A DNA stretch of 64,000 nt, taken from positions 50,160,571-50,224,570 of the forward strand of contig CM073891.1 in NCBI GenBank assembly GCA_037176705.1. The letters are read 5' to 3'. Position numbers and translations under genes: made by a program. Below are positions 23,771 through 36,799 of this stretch, one piece after another. The DNA is from Molossus alvarezi. Taxonomy: Eukaryota; Chordata; Mammalia; Chiroptera; Molossidae. The notes under the pieces were generated by a model. That model was not told the DNA's origin, did no database searches, and worked only from the letters and a program-made list of their open reading frames with translations. Numbering within the stretch: position 1 is the first letter of the stretch; each line of letters begins with the position of its first letter.

Positions 23771-24231
23771 TATAAAGAATAACATCTGACCTTCAGAATC
23801 AAGCCTAATACCACTAAGCCATACAATTCTCCTATTGAGCAAAAATAATCTCATAGAATACCAACATCAGCCCTGGTTACTCGGAGTCCATGATAAAGTG
23901 AGACAAAACAAGGCTAGTTCATTTTGCCCAAGTCCAGTCAAAAACAAGGTCACCGCGCCAACCACAAAATGCCAAGCATCCCCTTATTTTGCCTAAAATG
24001 AGTGACTGCTCAATCTTTCTTACCAATTATAGTCTTATCGTCATTCTAGTCTTTTTTCTCCTTACAAATAAAATCATAAAATTGTCCCACTTTCTTCCAG
24101 CATCCAATTTGTAAGACTGCTGCTTCCTTAAACCCTCCCAAAAATCACTCAAAACACTCCCCAAATTTTTACAACAGGTTCTTTGCAATACTCTCATACT
24201 GAGACACCCCATAATTACCCATTGTGATGGT
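23771..24231. other. Unassigned sequence
   Basis: No gene recognised. It might be part of an old repeat continuing into 24232, but this cannot be shown here. Confidence 0.35.
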
Positions 24232-24640
24232 TAATTTCAAATGTCAACTTGGGTAGGTGCTGGTTGCTTGGTAAAACACTAGTAGATACATATTTTTAGA
24301 TGTTGTTAAAACTTAAATCAGGCCCTGGTTAGAACATCGGCCCGCGGACCAGAGAGTCCCAGGTTTGGTTCCTGCTAAGGGCATGTATCTCAGTTGCAGT
24401 TCAGTCCCTGGCCCTGGTCGGTCGCACAGGTGGCAGCCAGTCAATGTGTCTCTCTCATATCAATGTTCCTCTCTCTCTCTCTTCCTCCCTCTCTTCCTCC
24501 TGCTCTATCTAAAGATAAAGGCAAAAGTGTTCTCAGGTAAGGATAAAAAAAAAAACAACCTTAAACCAGTAGACTTTGAATAAAGAAGGTTACCCTCCAT
24601 ATGCGGTGGGCCTTGTCCCATGGTGTTTTTCTTGCTGCAA
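24232..24640 (+). repeat. Ancient interspersed repeat split by a SINE
   Basis: The words GATGGTTAATTTCAAATGTC and TTGGTAAAACA, and, after the SINE, CCAGTAGACTTTGAATAAAG and GGTTACCCTCCAT, match a common old mammalian interspersed repeat that I recall but cannot name with certainty. The two halves join across the SINE at 24322-24559. Confidence 0.55.
24322..24559 (+). mobile_element. VES SINE
   Basis: It begins GCCCTGGTTAGAACATCGG (a short deletion in the A-box region) and has a GGTTTGGTTCCTGC B box, a CT-rich tract and a CTCAGGTAAGGAT-A(n) tail. Flanks CTTAAATCAG (24312-24321) and CTTAAACCAG (24560-24569) match at 9 of 10 positions. Confidence 0.9.
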
Positions 24641-24908
24641 AAGTAATAAACTCAATGTGTTTAATTAAAAAGTGTGTTCCTGGTTTCATTGACGGGAGTT
24701 GATACTGTCCTGTCCTGATTGAGTTCTTTTGTGTAACCAAAAACAAAAAAAGAAGGACATCCTACATCGCTAAGAAAATAAACTGAAAATCAGGATGCTT
24801 TTCCATTTAATTTTCTTATTTATTCCTTCGTAAAAAGAGAATACTAAATATTTGAAAACTATACACAACTTAAATGTTTTACACAATCAGTAAAATTTTA
24901 ATTTATTT

Positions 24909-25157
24909 GCCTTGGCCGGCTGGCTCAGCAGTTGGCGCATCAGCCCGCAAACCAGAGTCCCGGGTTCGGTTCCCGCTAAGAGCATGTACCTCGGTTGCAG
25001 TTTGTCCCCGCCCCGGTTGGGGTTGTGTGGGTGGCAACCACTCGATGTGTCTCTCTCACATCAATGTTTATCTCTCTCTCTCTTTTTCCCTCTCTCCCTC
25101 CTGCTCTGTCTGAGGATAAATGCAAAAGTGTCCTCGGGTGAGTATAAAAAAAAAAAT
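24909..25157 (+). mobile_element. VES SINE
   Basis: GCCTTGGCCGGCTGGCTCAG, GGGTTCGGTTCCCGC, GGTGGCAACCACTCGATGTG and a CCTCGGGTGAGTAT-A(n) tail are present. Flanks TAATTTATTT (24899-24908) and TAACTTATTT (25158-25167) form the duplication. Confidence 0.92.
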
Positions 25158-25167
25158 TAACTTATTT

Positions 25168-27959
25168 ATAGTATAAAATCGAATTGAATATATAACTTTA
25201 AAGAAGGTTGTGTGTCAAATAGTGGTTATTTTTAGTTAATTCAACACACATTATTTAATTAAACTCTCTTCACTTTGTCAAGCCTAATGAAAATATTGCT
25301 AAGCAGATACATAGTTAAAACACTTGAACAATGTTAAAAGCACCTCCCATAGAATTACAGATTTATCTCCAAGATATGAGCTTCTTTCTTTCAAAACATC
25401 AGCAATATTACAGGAATAGCAAGCACAATTTACGAAATTTTATTTAATGTACTTCCTATGTTCTGGTCATCTTTTTTTTTTTTTCTTGTACTTCCTGTAC
25501 ACAGAATTGAACAATTTGTAATTTTCCACTCTTTCATAGCACATTTAAAAAAAATTGATGACAATTTTGAGTGTTAAGGCTCATGGCGAAATCAATCCTA
25601 ATTGGAAATTGGTGAGCTCATTTACCACCAGGAAACCATTAAGGAAATTCTGTTTTTCGAGAAATCCCATTTGGTCATAGGTTATTGACCAGTCCAGTGA
25701 TTAAATCACCCTTTATGTAACTATCAGAAAATAATACTTTTATATATCTGTGGCCCATTGTCACTGCACCCCAGGCTATGATCATATCAGCATTTGCAAA
25801 CAGATCAGGTCACATATGATTTACATTTGAATGGAAACATTCCAAGAAAAACCCAGGTGCTACAGGAAGCTACCATATGGGTGATACAGTGGGTGGTGAT
25901 CTTTCCTCTGAGTCAATTCTAAAACAATCACCCAGCACGGGGCAGGGGAGCAGTGCTGTGTGACAGACTGCTGCAAAACTGGATTTCTATGGTACACAAT
26001 TCCTTCTAGTTTACTGAAACATCTTTACAAACTGTCAATTTAGCCTCCCAGGCAAATTTTTGTCAAGTATCTTGTGTCTTTGCTTATTCTCTCTATATCT
26101 AATAATTATAAAACTGTCATCAATTCAAATAATTTTAGTTTGAGCAGTACTTAGACTCTCAAAGGATCCTTATGAATCATTTGACTGAAGCTTTAGCTTT
26201 GTAATTAGAAAGGAGATCATTTATATGAGTTGCAGAATTAAGACTGGAGCAGGTTTTCTGACACCTAATTCTGCTAATCTTGTTCTTACTGCTTCTCTTC
26301 CATTTTACGCTCCCTCCTGTTACCTTAACAAGTCATTTGTTTTTAATTCAGGACAGATTTTTTGTAGTCAATGAATAAATAAATAAATAACATAGTTCAG
26401 TTCTTCAACATAAAACACTACTAGAAATATTTTTTTCTTTCTTGGCCCTTTTTATTTATGTAGTAGTACCTAACAAATATATCCCAGATATTTTGGCATA
26501 CTTCAGATTTCAGTATAGCCCCACTGATTTCCAAAGATTTATTAATTTCATAAGAAAAAATATAACTTCAAAAATTTTACTTTAGTAATTTTATTTAATA
26601 AATCATTAGATTCTTCTTTTAAAGCAAATCTGTAGCATCAGTTTACATTGATATTTTTATTAAAGAATAATAAAGATGTCTAGGTAGAGATAAGTGTGCA
26701 TTGATTTTATATACAAAACTGTGATATTGTAATAAATATTAGGACAAGTTGAAAAATAATGATACTGACTAAATTGCTACTGGTTGGATTTTAAAAATGC
26801 AAGGAAAGCGCTTCAACATTTAAACTATAGAGACATGCTATTTTTAGCCATATTAAAACTCAATTCAGTCACTGTGTATAAAATGTCAGCAAAGAGGACT
26901 GAGGTGACGGAATTCTTTGTCCTTAAAAAGCAAAAACCTGCTGTTAATCCAATATGGTGGAAGAAAATGAATGCTTGGCTGACTATAGTTAAAGGCATTT
27001 TCATCTGCCTCAAAACTGGAGCCTGTCTGACGCACCCATACACCTGATCCATTAAGTCAAAGGATTACTACTAGCAACAATTTCTTTAAAAATTACTCCC
27101 TTTCTTTATAAAATCACCCATGCCTCTCAGTGCTTGTGCCATTTCCCGGTTTGTTCCAACTTAAATCAGAGTTTCTGCGTATTTCCAAATCCCTGACTAA
27201 GCAACCTGTGGCTGAGTTCTGGATTTTGTCTCTGACTAGTTTCATTGTTGTTGTTTTGAATCATGGCTATGTTTGACTATCTCTGGCTTGATTCTAGGCA
27301 CTCAGGAAGTATGAGCTGTAACACTTATGGCCCTGTGCACTTCAGTCCCCAAGTCCAGGCAATTGGCTAGTACACAGCCCATCCAAAATGTTCCTGAACT
27401 TGGCTTTGTGTTTTTGCCCCCTTAATAACCATTCTGAAAAACTGGTCCAGTCTCCAGTGGCCAAACAGCACCATCATAAAAAAGTAGAGTCAGGGATTTG
27501 TTTTCTTAAAAGTTCTTTAAAACAATAAATGGTTTACTTAATGACAACTACCAGTTAATAAGAGAAAAAAATCCAGATATTTGGATTTGGAATCCATCTC
27601 TATGTTAGGTAACATTTTACCTTGAAATAATGATACATTTCACATTAAAGCAGTAGCATATTAAGTCTGGTTATTAATTTTACCTTTAAAAGCATATTTT
27701 TCAGGATAATTTTCCAGAACATAGTATTATTTAATTTTAATAAAAATAACCTGCACACTCTCTTACTATTCTTTGTAGTGCTCACAAAAATTTTTATATT
27801 AGAATAAGAATAAGAAGTGATTTATATTTAATCTATTTATGTATGATAAAGATTAAATTATAAAGCTGTTCAAGTAAAAATAGATGTAGTACAAATAGGG
27901 CCTTATATGGCTTGGCATATTGTAATTCTTCTATCATAAGTTGAATGCACAGTTAAAAA
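25168..27959. other. Unassigned 2.8-kb stretch, mostly unique-looking
   Basis: No named repeat apart from a short AATA-rich tract near 26373-26391. The frame at 26784-27047 (87 codons) overlaps one on the other strand and shows no domain, so it is likely chance. Low repeat content makes this the best place in the window to look for conserved noncoding sequence, but I see no direct evidence of it. Confidence 0.4.
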
Positions 27960-27967
27960 AACTTTGA

Positions 27968-28218
27968 CTGCCCTGGCCAGTTTTGCTCAGTGGTTAGAGT
28001 GTCAGCCTGCGGTCCAGAGAGACCCAGGTTTGGTTCCTGTTAAGGGCACGTACCTCGGTTGCAGTTTGTCCCTGGCCCTGGTTGGGTCGTGCGAGTGGCA
28101 GCCACTCAATGTGTCCCTTTCACGTGGATGTTTCTTTCTCTCTCTCTTTCTCTTTCTCCCTCGCGCTCTATCTGAACAAAAAATTTAAAAAATGTCCTCA
28201 AGTAAGGATAAAAAAAAC
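27968..28218 (+). mobile_element. VES SINE
   Basis: GCCCTGGCCAGTTTTGCTCA, a GGTTTGGTTCCTG B box, a GTCGTGCGAGTGGCAGCCAC segment and a CTCAAGTAAGGAT-A(n) tail are present. The duplication AACTTTGA lies at 27960-27967 and 28219-28226. Confidence 0.92.
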
Positions 28219-28226
28219 AACTTTGA

Positions 28227-29631
28227 TTTCATTTATAATTTTAACTTGAGTCTGTTAAAAGCACATATTGAGCATCTCCTTATAGCAATTGAAAGCAATT
28301 CTGAGCATATACTTAGAGATGACTTTCCTTTAGTCATTCAATAACATTGACTGACCTACTTTGTGTCGTCTTACAATACATTTGTGTGTACAAAGATTAC
28401 ATACATAGTTCTTGTTCTCCAATACTGTCTCTCCTAATGAACAAAACATACAATGGGCTACACTGGCAGAAGTTCCATGACAGTCATGTAGAAGTTGGGC
28501 TACTCTGCTGACTTCAGACTCACATGCCACAATTACACCTAAACTCTAAGCAGCTTATGCAGTTGTGTAAAAGCAAATCCCTATAACAAATTTCTTATTC
28601 TGTGTCTTTCCTGTTGGCTTCTCTGAAAGAGAAGGGAATGGTTATAGGTTGGATCTGGAAGGTAATTAGAAACTCTTACAGAATATTAAATGGTAAAAAA
28701 AAATTTAGTCAGGTGTGAACTAGTTAAAGACCATCTAATAGTACTGTGCATGACGGACCAGATAGGGTCAGGACAAGATTGAAAAAAGACAAGCAAAGTA
28801 GCTGTAACCTGTTGTAAAAGTACTAGATCCTGGGCAAAAGTACAAGTAAAGTCTTATTAGAAAGGGGAAGAAAGATTAAGAAAATATTCAGAAAATTAAG
28901 ATGTCAGAATTGGTAATTAGGTATGAAGAGTGAAGGAAAATTAGTCACTGCCTTCTTTTTACTGAGATGTTATGGGTGGAACAGTAGCTCTGAAAATGAA
29001 TCGGAAATAGCAGTTTTAAACACAGGGATTTGAATGTTGAACCATCACTCTCGATATTCAAGGGGACGTTTTCAGAAGTAGTCTGGCTATGTGGGTCTGA
29101 AACTCATAAGCTAGATCTAGGTTAGGGTAAGTAGCGTGTGAAGGATGGAAGAGAGAGGTATACTCAAAAAGAAAAGTTGGTAATACCCAAACCTATAAGG
29201 GAGGTAGGTCACTGCAAAAGTAATGAGAGATAATGAGAGAATGGGCGAGAGCCTTACTGAAGGCACAGCTCCCAAGTTCTCAATTGTTCACAGTCTCTGG
29301 ACTTCCTTCATGGCTGGCCACGTGTTAGTTATGTGATCATGAGTTGATATAATGCTGGCTTCCTTAAATGTTAAGGAGGTAAAAGTAATGCTGAATTCAG
29401 AGAGATGTTTTGATGATTAGTAAATACAGAATAACCATTCTGTAAGCATTAATAACCATTACAATGGTAATTATTAATGTTAATAATCATTACAATAATA
29501 TTATACAACAACATATTGACAATGATGATTTTGCCATTTTGTGGCCATATTTCCATAAATAAATAATTTGCATAGGCCTCAAAACTAGAAAAAGTAATAC
29601 ATTTTTTATATCTCAGTGCAAAAAGAAATAT
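28227..29631. other. Unassigned 1.4-kb stretch
   Basis: No gene or named repeat recognised. Confidence 0.4.
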
Positions 29632-29640
29632 CTTTAAAAA

Positions 29641-29852
29641 TTTTTTTTTCTTCATTGATTTAGAAAGAGAGGAAGAGGGAGGGAGAGAGAGAGATAGAAA
29701 CATTGATGACAGAGAGCATCCAGTGGCTGCCTCCTGCATGTCCCCCATTGGGGATTGGGCCCACAACCTGGGCATGTGCCCTGACTGGGAATTGAACCAG
29801 TGACCTCCTGATGCATGGGTCAATGCTCAACCACTGAGCCACACTGGCTGGA
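29641..29852 (-). mobile_element. VES-related SINE, minus strand
   Basis: On the minus strand it reads a CCAGCCAGTGTGGCTCAGTGG head, a GGTTCAATTCCCAG B box and a GCATGTGCCCAGGTTGTGGG segment, with an A-rich tail at the left. CTTTAAAAA occurs on both sides (29632-29640 and about 29853-29861). Confidence 0.87.
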
Positions 29853-29861
29853 CTTTAAAAA

Positions 29862-29945
29862 ATTTTTTTTTTCTTTATTGATTTAGAGAGAGGAAGGAAG
29901 AGGAAGAGAGAGATAGAAACATCAATGAGAGAGCACATCGATTAA
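29862..29945 (-). mobile_element. Truncated VES-related SINE
   Basis: Only the A-rich tail and CT-rich 3' part (GAAACATCAATGAGAGAG on the plus strand) remain, abutting the complete SINE to its left. The head is absent. Confidence 0.75.
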
Positions 29946-30742
29946 GAAACATATAGGCCACAGTCTATATACCTAAGCACACTAATTCACTGTAAATAAA
30001 TTTATGGCATAAAATTACATTAAGATTTCAAAATTCCCTGTATATTATTATTTATAAAAGTTATATATACTAATTATAATGAAAAACAAATATGTTTTTA
30101 TAGTCTAACTGCTTCTATCTTAACATTGTCTAAACATATCTTTTTTATACAATTATTTTAAAGTGAAAGAAATTTTAATATTTTATATATAATGTATTTT
30201 CTATGAAAATAAAACCTTAGTAAATCACATAGGTAATTTAGTTGCTAGTAAATATTTAGCCTTGATTAATAAAAGTGTAATCTTTTGCCTTACAACCTAA
30301 AGGAGTTTGAAAATCTTTTTACAGTGGCCTCTGTGCCAAATCATAAATACATACTGCGGAGAGATTTGCTCTCTGATGAGCAATTATAGATCCCATTGAA
30401 AGGAATGGGAAATGCATCTTCTTTTTTCTTACCAATCTTGGTGCCAGACAGTTAAATGTGTTCTGGTGATAAAGTTCCACATGGAAGAAAAATAAGCCCC
30501 ATATTTGAAAATTATCTGATTAGAATAAAGTTTGATTGTTTCATATTTTTATAAAAATTTATAGCTTGTGATTATAATAACAAAACATTTTTTTCTAAAG
30601 CATATCAAGATGTATGTTCCTATAAACTAGGGGATTTATTTTTATTATTTTTATATAACTCATATAATAACATATATAATTATTAAATAAAATCACTTAG
30701 ATATTATTACTTAATTATATATATTTACTTATAAGAGACTTT
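29946..30742. other. Unassigned AT-rich sequence
   Basis: No gene or named repeat recognised. Confidence 0.4.
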
Positions 30743-30832
30743 ATACAGATAAAGCTACTAAGATTCAGAAAGTTTAAGTGACTTGACCAAGGTGACAAAG
30801 GGGCAGAATAGGGAATAGAATTCAAATTTTTA
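30743..30832 (+). repeat. MIR SINE fragment
   Basis: GTTTAAGTGACTTGACCAAG followed by GGTGACAAAG and GGGCAGAATAGGGAATAG matches the core of the ancient MIR consensus in order. Confidence 0.8.
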
Positions 30833-31379
30833 CATTTGTTAACATAAAAATGGTAAGAAACCAACTCTGAAAGTAGCCCTTCCTCTGATGTTTCAAAATT
30901 GACTGAGCAATCTCACATACTATATGACTTTAATTTCCACCTATATTCAGAAGGATATTGCAAGCCTAATGTGTCTAACATGCTCTACTTAAATACTTCA
31001 TAAATCAGTATCTTCAAATCTGGACATCTTGTCCTCATTCATAAAAACTGTCCTCTTATTTGTTTTTTTGGTGATTCTCTACATTTATCCAAGTGTTAAG
31101 CCAACCTCTTCATTCTTTATTATTCAATAAATACCTGCATTGTAGGTCCTACTAATCTCTTCACTCCTTAACTCTATCCCCATTGCCACTATTCTATTTC
31201 ATGCATCGTCTTTCGCCAGATTATTCTAAATCCCTCAAACTTTTCTTGTTTTATTTTATTTTCAAATATTCTGCACACTACAATAAGAATTACAGTCTAC
31301 ACACTCAAATTTAATTATGCTAATTCCTCTTCATAAAATACTCCACCAAAAATCTAAATTTCTTAATAAAAGATACCTG
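30833..31379. other. Unassigned sequence, possibly upstream part of an L2
   Basis: No clear match by eye. Position and CT-rich character allow an extension of the L2 that follows. Confidence 0.35.
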
Positions 31380-31910
31380 ACATTGCTGATCTGGTTTTTC
31401 ATATTCTTTCGAGCTTTATCTTCCCAAACATCCTGCAACCCAACCCTCTACTTTAAATGTTCACCATATTAAATAACTGTCAGCAATCCCGACAGGAGGT
31501 TTCTGCGCACCTTTGAACGTTAAGTTTCCTATTCTGGAACAGTTTCCTCACGGCCTTCTGCTCTGCTCTCCCACACACCCCTCACGTGGATAACTCCTAC
31601 TCATTTTAATCAGTCCTTGTTTGGGTTTCATATTCCTTTCTTCTGAGAGTATTCTCTAATCAATCCCCAAATCTACAATTGTAAATTTTAAAACTTTTCA
31701 TGTATTTCCACGGCACCCTCTGCTTCCCATGATTATATCTCAACATAAAATATACTAATTTTTAATTCCTTGTCATCATTCCTCACTAGACCATAAACTC
31801 CAAGGGAAGAGATACTTTCTGCCCCTTTAACTACTGTATCTCCAATGTGTAGCAGAGTCTAGGGCCTAGAAGACATCAGATAAATGGTTTTTGTATGAAT
31901 TCATGGGGAA
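31380..31910 (+). repeat. LINE-2 (L2) 3' fragment
   Basis: The end of the element, ACCATAAACTCCAAGGGAAG then CTGTATCTCCAATGTGTAGC and GCCTAGAAGACATCAGATAA, matches the 3' terminal consensus of mammalian L2. The upstream part is CT-rich and less certain. Confidence 0.7.
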
Positions 31911-32663
31911 AAAGTACATATAACCCTGGTTCATTAATTATAAAATCAGTTTCTATTTATTCTTATCTAGGACAATACTGATAAAAGGCTGAATTATTTA
32001 ATTCTATTTAAACATTATTTTACATCTATGAATAAAAAGTTGCATTATTCTAAGTGAAGGAATGGATTAAAATAAGTAAAAAGAAATGTTTGGAGGCATC
32101 CTCTTTATTTATCTTTGGTATAATCTGAGAAGTCAGGTCATTCCAGAATATAGATACAAACTCAGTTACCAACTAAGCAGTTGAAGTATAATTTGTAGTA
32201 ATCATTACTGATTCTCTGAGTAGTTTTATATTTTAGACGTGGTAAGGTTTTAGAAAAATATTTGGAATCTCTGTTCTTACTTACTTGACCATGCATCTGT
32301 ACTTGATCATTTCATGAGACTGATATAAAAAAGAGAGGTTTTAGGTACTACAACAGTTAATATATTGTCAAATATTGAATGTACAAATTGTGTTGCATGT
32401 AATTTAATGTATTCTCGAGTAGTAACTCAATCCAAAATAAACATTGAAGATACAAATATTAAGTATTTAAGATTTCTATTACTAAAAATATGAACCAAAA
32501 CCTAGAAGGAATTTTGCCATGAGGTGCGACATCACCTATTATATATTACTTTCATTATACTGAGTAGTATAAGGAAAAATGAACATGCATCCCATAGTTA
32601 CCAGTAGAATCAAAAAGGTTCTGGAGGAGTTTAAGAAGAATAAGTATTAAATATTTTTTGAAT
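31911..32663. other. Unassigned sequence
   Basis: No gene or named repeat recognised. Confidence 0.4.
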
Positions 32664-32755
32664 GTTTAGTAAAATTTACAAGTGAAGCCATCTGGTCCTG
32701 GACTTTCACTTATTGGGAGGTTGTTAAGTTGTTTTTTTTTTCAATTTTCTCACTG
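32664..32755 (-). mobile_element. Short L1 ORF2 fragment, minus strand
   Basis: The plus-strand phrase GTGAAGCCATCTGGTCCTGG is the antisense of the conserved L1 ORF2 'PGPDGF' coding segment. Confidence 0.75.
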
Positions 32756-33150
32756 TTAATCGATTTAAATATTTCAAAGAAAAAAGATTCTGAATGCAAC
32801 GAGTATGAGCTTAAAGAGAATCATATACCGCTGAAACAAATGAAGAGCAAAAAATATGAAGAAATCATTTTACTAAAACAGGTCAGAATTCATAAATTTA
32901 TATGCTTCTCTAAGTTAATAGTATTGATTATTAAAAATTTTATTAAGAAATTATTTGCAAAAATTTGCAATACAAAATTTGGGAATGTCAAGTATATCAT
33001 CCACAAGATCTAAAATGGGTAGCATGGCATTCTAAAGCATTATGCTATAATCTGGGGGGAATACAGAATCAGTAACAAGGTCAAGCCAAATTGCTTCTCT
33101 GAAGTTTAAATCATTGTAGATTTTTAGTGACCAAATTTATCCTTGGCAAT
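32756..33150. other. Unassigned sequence
   Basis: A 94-codon frame spans 32729-33013. It is lysine- and isoleucine-rich, shows no domain and starts inside the L1 fragment, so it is likely chance. Confidence 0.35.
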
Positions 33151-33172
33151 TTTAATTTTAAAAATTGGAACC

Positions 33173-33405
33173 CCACCCTGGCTGGTTTGGCTCAGCGGTT
33201 TGAACATCAGATCCTGGAGCAGAGGGATGTGGGATGGATTCCAGTCAAGGGCATGTACCTCGGGCAGTTCAGTCCCTGACCCTGCTTGTGGTTGTGTGGG
33301 AGGTAACCAGTCAATGTGTCTCTCACATTGATGCCCCCCCACACACACACACACACTCTATCTGAAGATAAATGGAAAAATATCCTTGGGTGAAGATTAA
33401 AAAAA
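33173..33405 (+). mobile_element. VES SINE with a (CA)n expansion
   Basis: The CACCCTGGCTGGTTTGGCTC head and the CCTTGGGTGAAGATT tail are present. The usual CT-rich tract is replaced by CCCCCCCA(CA)n at about 33335-33356. A perfect 12-bp duplication AAAATTGGAACC lies at 33161-33172 and 33406-33417. Confidence 0.9.
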
Positions 33406-33985
33406 AAAATTGGAACCTTAGGTTCATTGCAGTGTTATTTACGATAGCCAAACTATGGAAGAAACCCAGGTACCAATCAATAAATGAATGGATAAAAAAG
33501 CAGTGGTACATAATACAGTGGAATATCACTCGGCCATAAAAAAATCTTAACATTGCTACATAGCATGGATTGAACTAAAAAGAATTATGCTAAGTGAAAT
33601 AAGTCAGAGAAAGATAAATATCATAGGATTTAATTTATATGTGGTATCTAAAGAACAATATAAATGAACAAACAAAACAGAAGCAGACTCATAAGTACAG
33701 AGAACAGATGATGGTTGACAAAGGGGAGGCTTTGGGGGAACTGGGTTAAAGAGGTAAGGGATTGAGAAATACTGATTGATAGTTACAAAATAGTGATGGT
33801 GATATAAAGCACAGCATAGGAAATACAGTCAATGATATTGGAATAACTCTGTATGGTGCCAATTGCATACTAGAAATGTCAGGGGGAACACCTCGTAAAG
33901 TATATGGTTGCCCAACCACTGTGTTGTACACCTGAAACTAACACAAAATAGTATTGAACAAAATTGTAATTGAAAAAAAAATTTA
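33406..33985 (+). mobile_element. Old L1 3' end fragment
   Basis: L1 ORF2 C-terminal sequence (TTCATTGCAGTGTTATTTAC, GGAATATCACTCGGCCATAA) is followed by an old-type 3' UTR ending TTGTACACCTGAAACTAACA. The SINE at 33173-33405 lies at its left edge. Confidence 0.8.
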
Positions 33986-35050
33986 ATTGGAAAAAGTGCT
34001 AAAATCTTAGAACACAGAGAAATTACAAATTAAGCACAAAATAATGTTTGTAAGTATTGACCACATGTTAATTTTTAGGACATTATGCTACAAAATTTTG
34101 AATTATGTTTAAAATTACAAACTATGTTTACAATTATAAGGGAAGTGAAGGATTGGTTGGGAAATATAAATAACAGTATTTTCTTACCTTTTAATTACTC
34201 ATTCCATAGGTAGGTGTTCCTTTAGGACCTAAAAATGAAAATATGTCTCTTAGAATAGAAAATATAAGACAATTAAGAGTCTTTGTCATCACGAAACTCA
34301 AAGCCTGATTGAAGAGAGGAGATATTAGATGGGTAAGAAAACAAATGCATGTGGACATGCGTCCTTTTGTTTGTCTAACTGATACATTAAAATGTAAAGA
34401 GAATTGAGCAAAAATCCTCAAAAACTGACATTTTAAAACTCACTTTCTAAAAGGAAAGTATCTACACAAGATATTATTGTATGATTCATTTTGAGAAACA
34501 CTAATGAAAACATTCACTTTTTTTTCAGTTGCTGCTAGAGTTTTGTACGTGATGCAAGTTAGCTTGAGTAGGATCCTTAGTTACACTAGTTCCTGTCTAT
34601 TTCACCCCTATTTTGTTATCATTAAAGCTAAATTAAAACCAGTTTAGGAAATAAACCTACTTCAAAGTGGTTATATAGGCTTAAACATGATTTTGATCTG
34701 GTATTTGAAGTTGGAAAACTTTTAGGGGTCTCATCTGGTCTATATAGGGGACTTTTTACTTACAGTTCATGCGAAGAACATTCAAAGAGAAGCATTACCC
34801 TTTACAGACTTCATGTTAAACTCTTAATGTAAGTGGGACTGGTGATGATGATAAAGAGAACTACGTATCTAAATTCAGATGTATGGTTTATTGATTTGAG
34901 GGAGGGTGATAGGTGTGTAAAAACTTAATTTCAAATAAAGTCAAAATTGTAAGAAGCTGTGTTGTCCATATGCTTCATTTTATATATTATTACTTATATA
35001 ATCATATCTTTAATTATTTACCTAAAGTAGAGATTCATACTTTTGTTTAT
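33986..35050. other. Unassigned sequence
   Basis: No gene or named repeat recognised. Confidence 0.4.
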
Positions 35051-35110
35051 TTATGTTACAAGTGGAGAAACAGAATCAGAGTTTAAGTAATTTGAGCAAG
35101 GTCATAATGA
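35051..35110 (+). repeat. Probable MIR fragment
   Basis: ACAAGTGGAGAAACAGAATC followed by TTTAAGTAATTTGAGCAAGG and TCAT resembles the MIR core in order, but diverged. Confidence 0.6.
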
Positions 35111-35284
35111 ATCTTTGAATTAAACTTGGTAATTAAAGCACAGAATTTTTCTTTGGATAATTTGCTTGTCTGAATTCTACCTTCACACTCTATAGATTGA
35201 CATTGCTTTCTTTAAGAACTTGGAAGATATTTCTCCATTGTATTATCAGCTTCTAGATTTGCTGATCAGATTTATGATTCTTTT

Positions 35285-35333
35285 AAAGTTATTTTTTATA
35301 TTTTTATTGATTTTTAGAGAGATAGGAAGGGAG

Positions 35334-35388
<55 letters not shown>

Positions 35389-35545
35389 CGATTTGAGAGT
35401 GAAACATGGATCTGTTGCCTCCTGCATACCCCCTACTGGGGATGGAGCCTGAAATCCAGGCATCTGCCTTGATGGGGAATGGAACTAGCAACCTTTTGGT
35501 GCAGGGAATGTCCCAAGCCAACTGAGCCACATTGGCCAAAGTGAA
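35285..35545 (-). mobile_element. VES-related SINE, minus strand, with (GA)n
   Basis: On the minus strand it shows a TTGGCCAATGTGGCTCAGTTGG head and a CATGTTTCACTCTCAAATCG segment. The CT-rich tract has expanded to a long (GA)n on the plus strand at 35339-35384. Flanks TTATGATTCTTTT (35272-35284) and TTATGATCCTTTT (35546-35558) match at 12 of 13 positions. Confidence 0.88.
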
Positions 35546-35558
35546 TTATGATCCTTTT

Positions 35559-36787
35559 TTATATTCCCACCTACACCCCCCTGTTTTTTTTTTTCTTTAC
35601 TTTTCTTATTGTTCCTAGGGTTTGGAATTTCATTACGATGCCTTAGGATGGTTATTTTTTTCATTTATTGTATTAGATGTTCAGTGGGACACTTCAATTT
35701 AACTCACGGCTGTCAGTAGGGGGATCTTTTCCTTCTTGCTTTCTCCAGTCTCTGTTCTCTTTATAAGTGTCATATTAATAGAATATTTAGAATAGTGAAT
35801 CACATATGTTTATCTGGTTCTCTTTTTACTTTCTAAAATATTTGGTAAGTTATTTTGGTGATTTTTTTTTCTCTTCTAATCATAATTTAAAAAAATTTCA
35901 AGGACTAATTTTTGTTCTCTGATACTTCATTACTAGACTATACTATCTTGGGTTCATGCTTTCCTGAAAATATTTTGAAGTTTTATTCTTCCTTGTAATC
36001 CTTTTTGTTTTCTAGTGTGTGTGTGTATAAATATTTTCATATTGAAAGCATCTGTGAAATTTCCTGTGACTCCTAGTTGCACATAGTTAGGCAGTACAAA
36101 CTGAGCTGACTGTTTATTTGCCTGGACAAGGCTTGTTGACCAGAAGGCTTCTCTACAGAAGGTGTCCAGTATTTTTTTTTTTTTTTTTTTTGCAGTCTTT
36201 CAAATATCCATATATCTGATTTTTTTAAAAAAATGAGTTTCCCCAGAAAATCCTCCAGAGTTATCCTATAGGTATTTTCCTGGCCCAAACATTCTGGGAG
36301 CAGAGTGGTAAAATAGAGTTTAATCTTTGTGTACAGAAAATGATCTATTTTTCAGTCCTGCATCTTAGTGATCACCATTGCTTCATACCTCTAATTTAGA
36401 TGCCCCAGAATGAAAATATTCTGACTACTGGGGAAAGACAGTTGTATGGTTGATCAGGGTAGCAGAGGAGGTGTAGGCATCTAAATCCTCATTATACAAA
36501 TGTTCAATCTCCCCTCCTTTCTGAGGCTTACAGCAATCCGTCTTCTAAAGCCCCTTTACTGTAAGTTCCTGAGCCATCTAGAGTTTTGAGGCAGAATCAG
36601 TGTGCTTTTTATTGTTAGCCTCTCTTTCTATCAACTAAAGGAGGATCTGAAAATTTCATCAAAACGTTGTTGTCAATCGTGAAAATTTAATCAATAAAGA
36701 AAATGAACCTGGAAAGAAGACTTCTAAAACCTAGAAGGTACTTTCCCCACCTTTACCTCAAGACCACTAGTTTCTTATTAAACTTTT
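35559..36787. other. Unassigned 1.2-kb stretch
   Basis: T-rich, with a T run at about 36172-36191. No gene or named repeat recognised. Confidence 0.4.
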
Positions 36788-36799
36788 AAAGTGACATTT

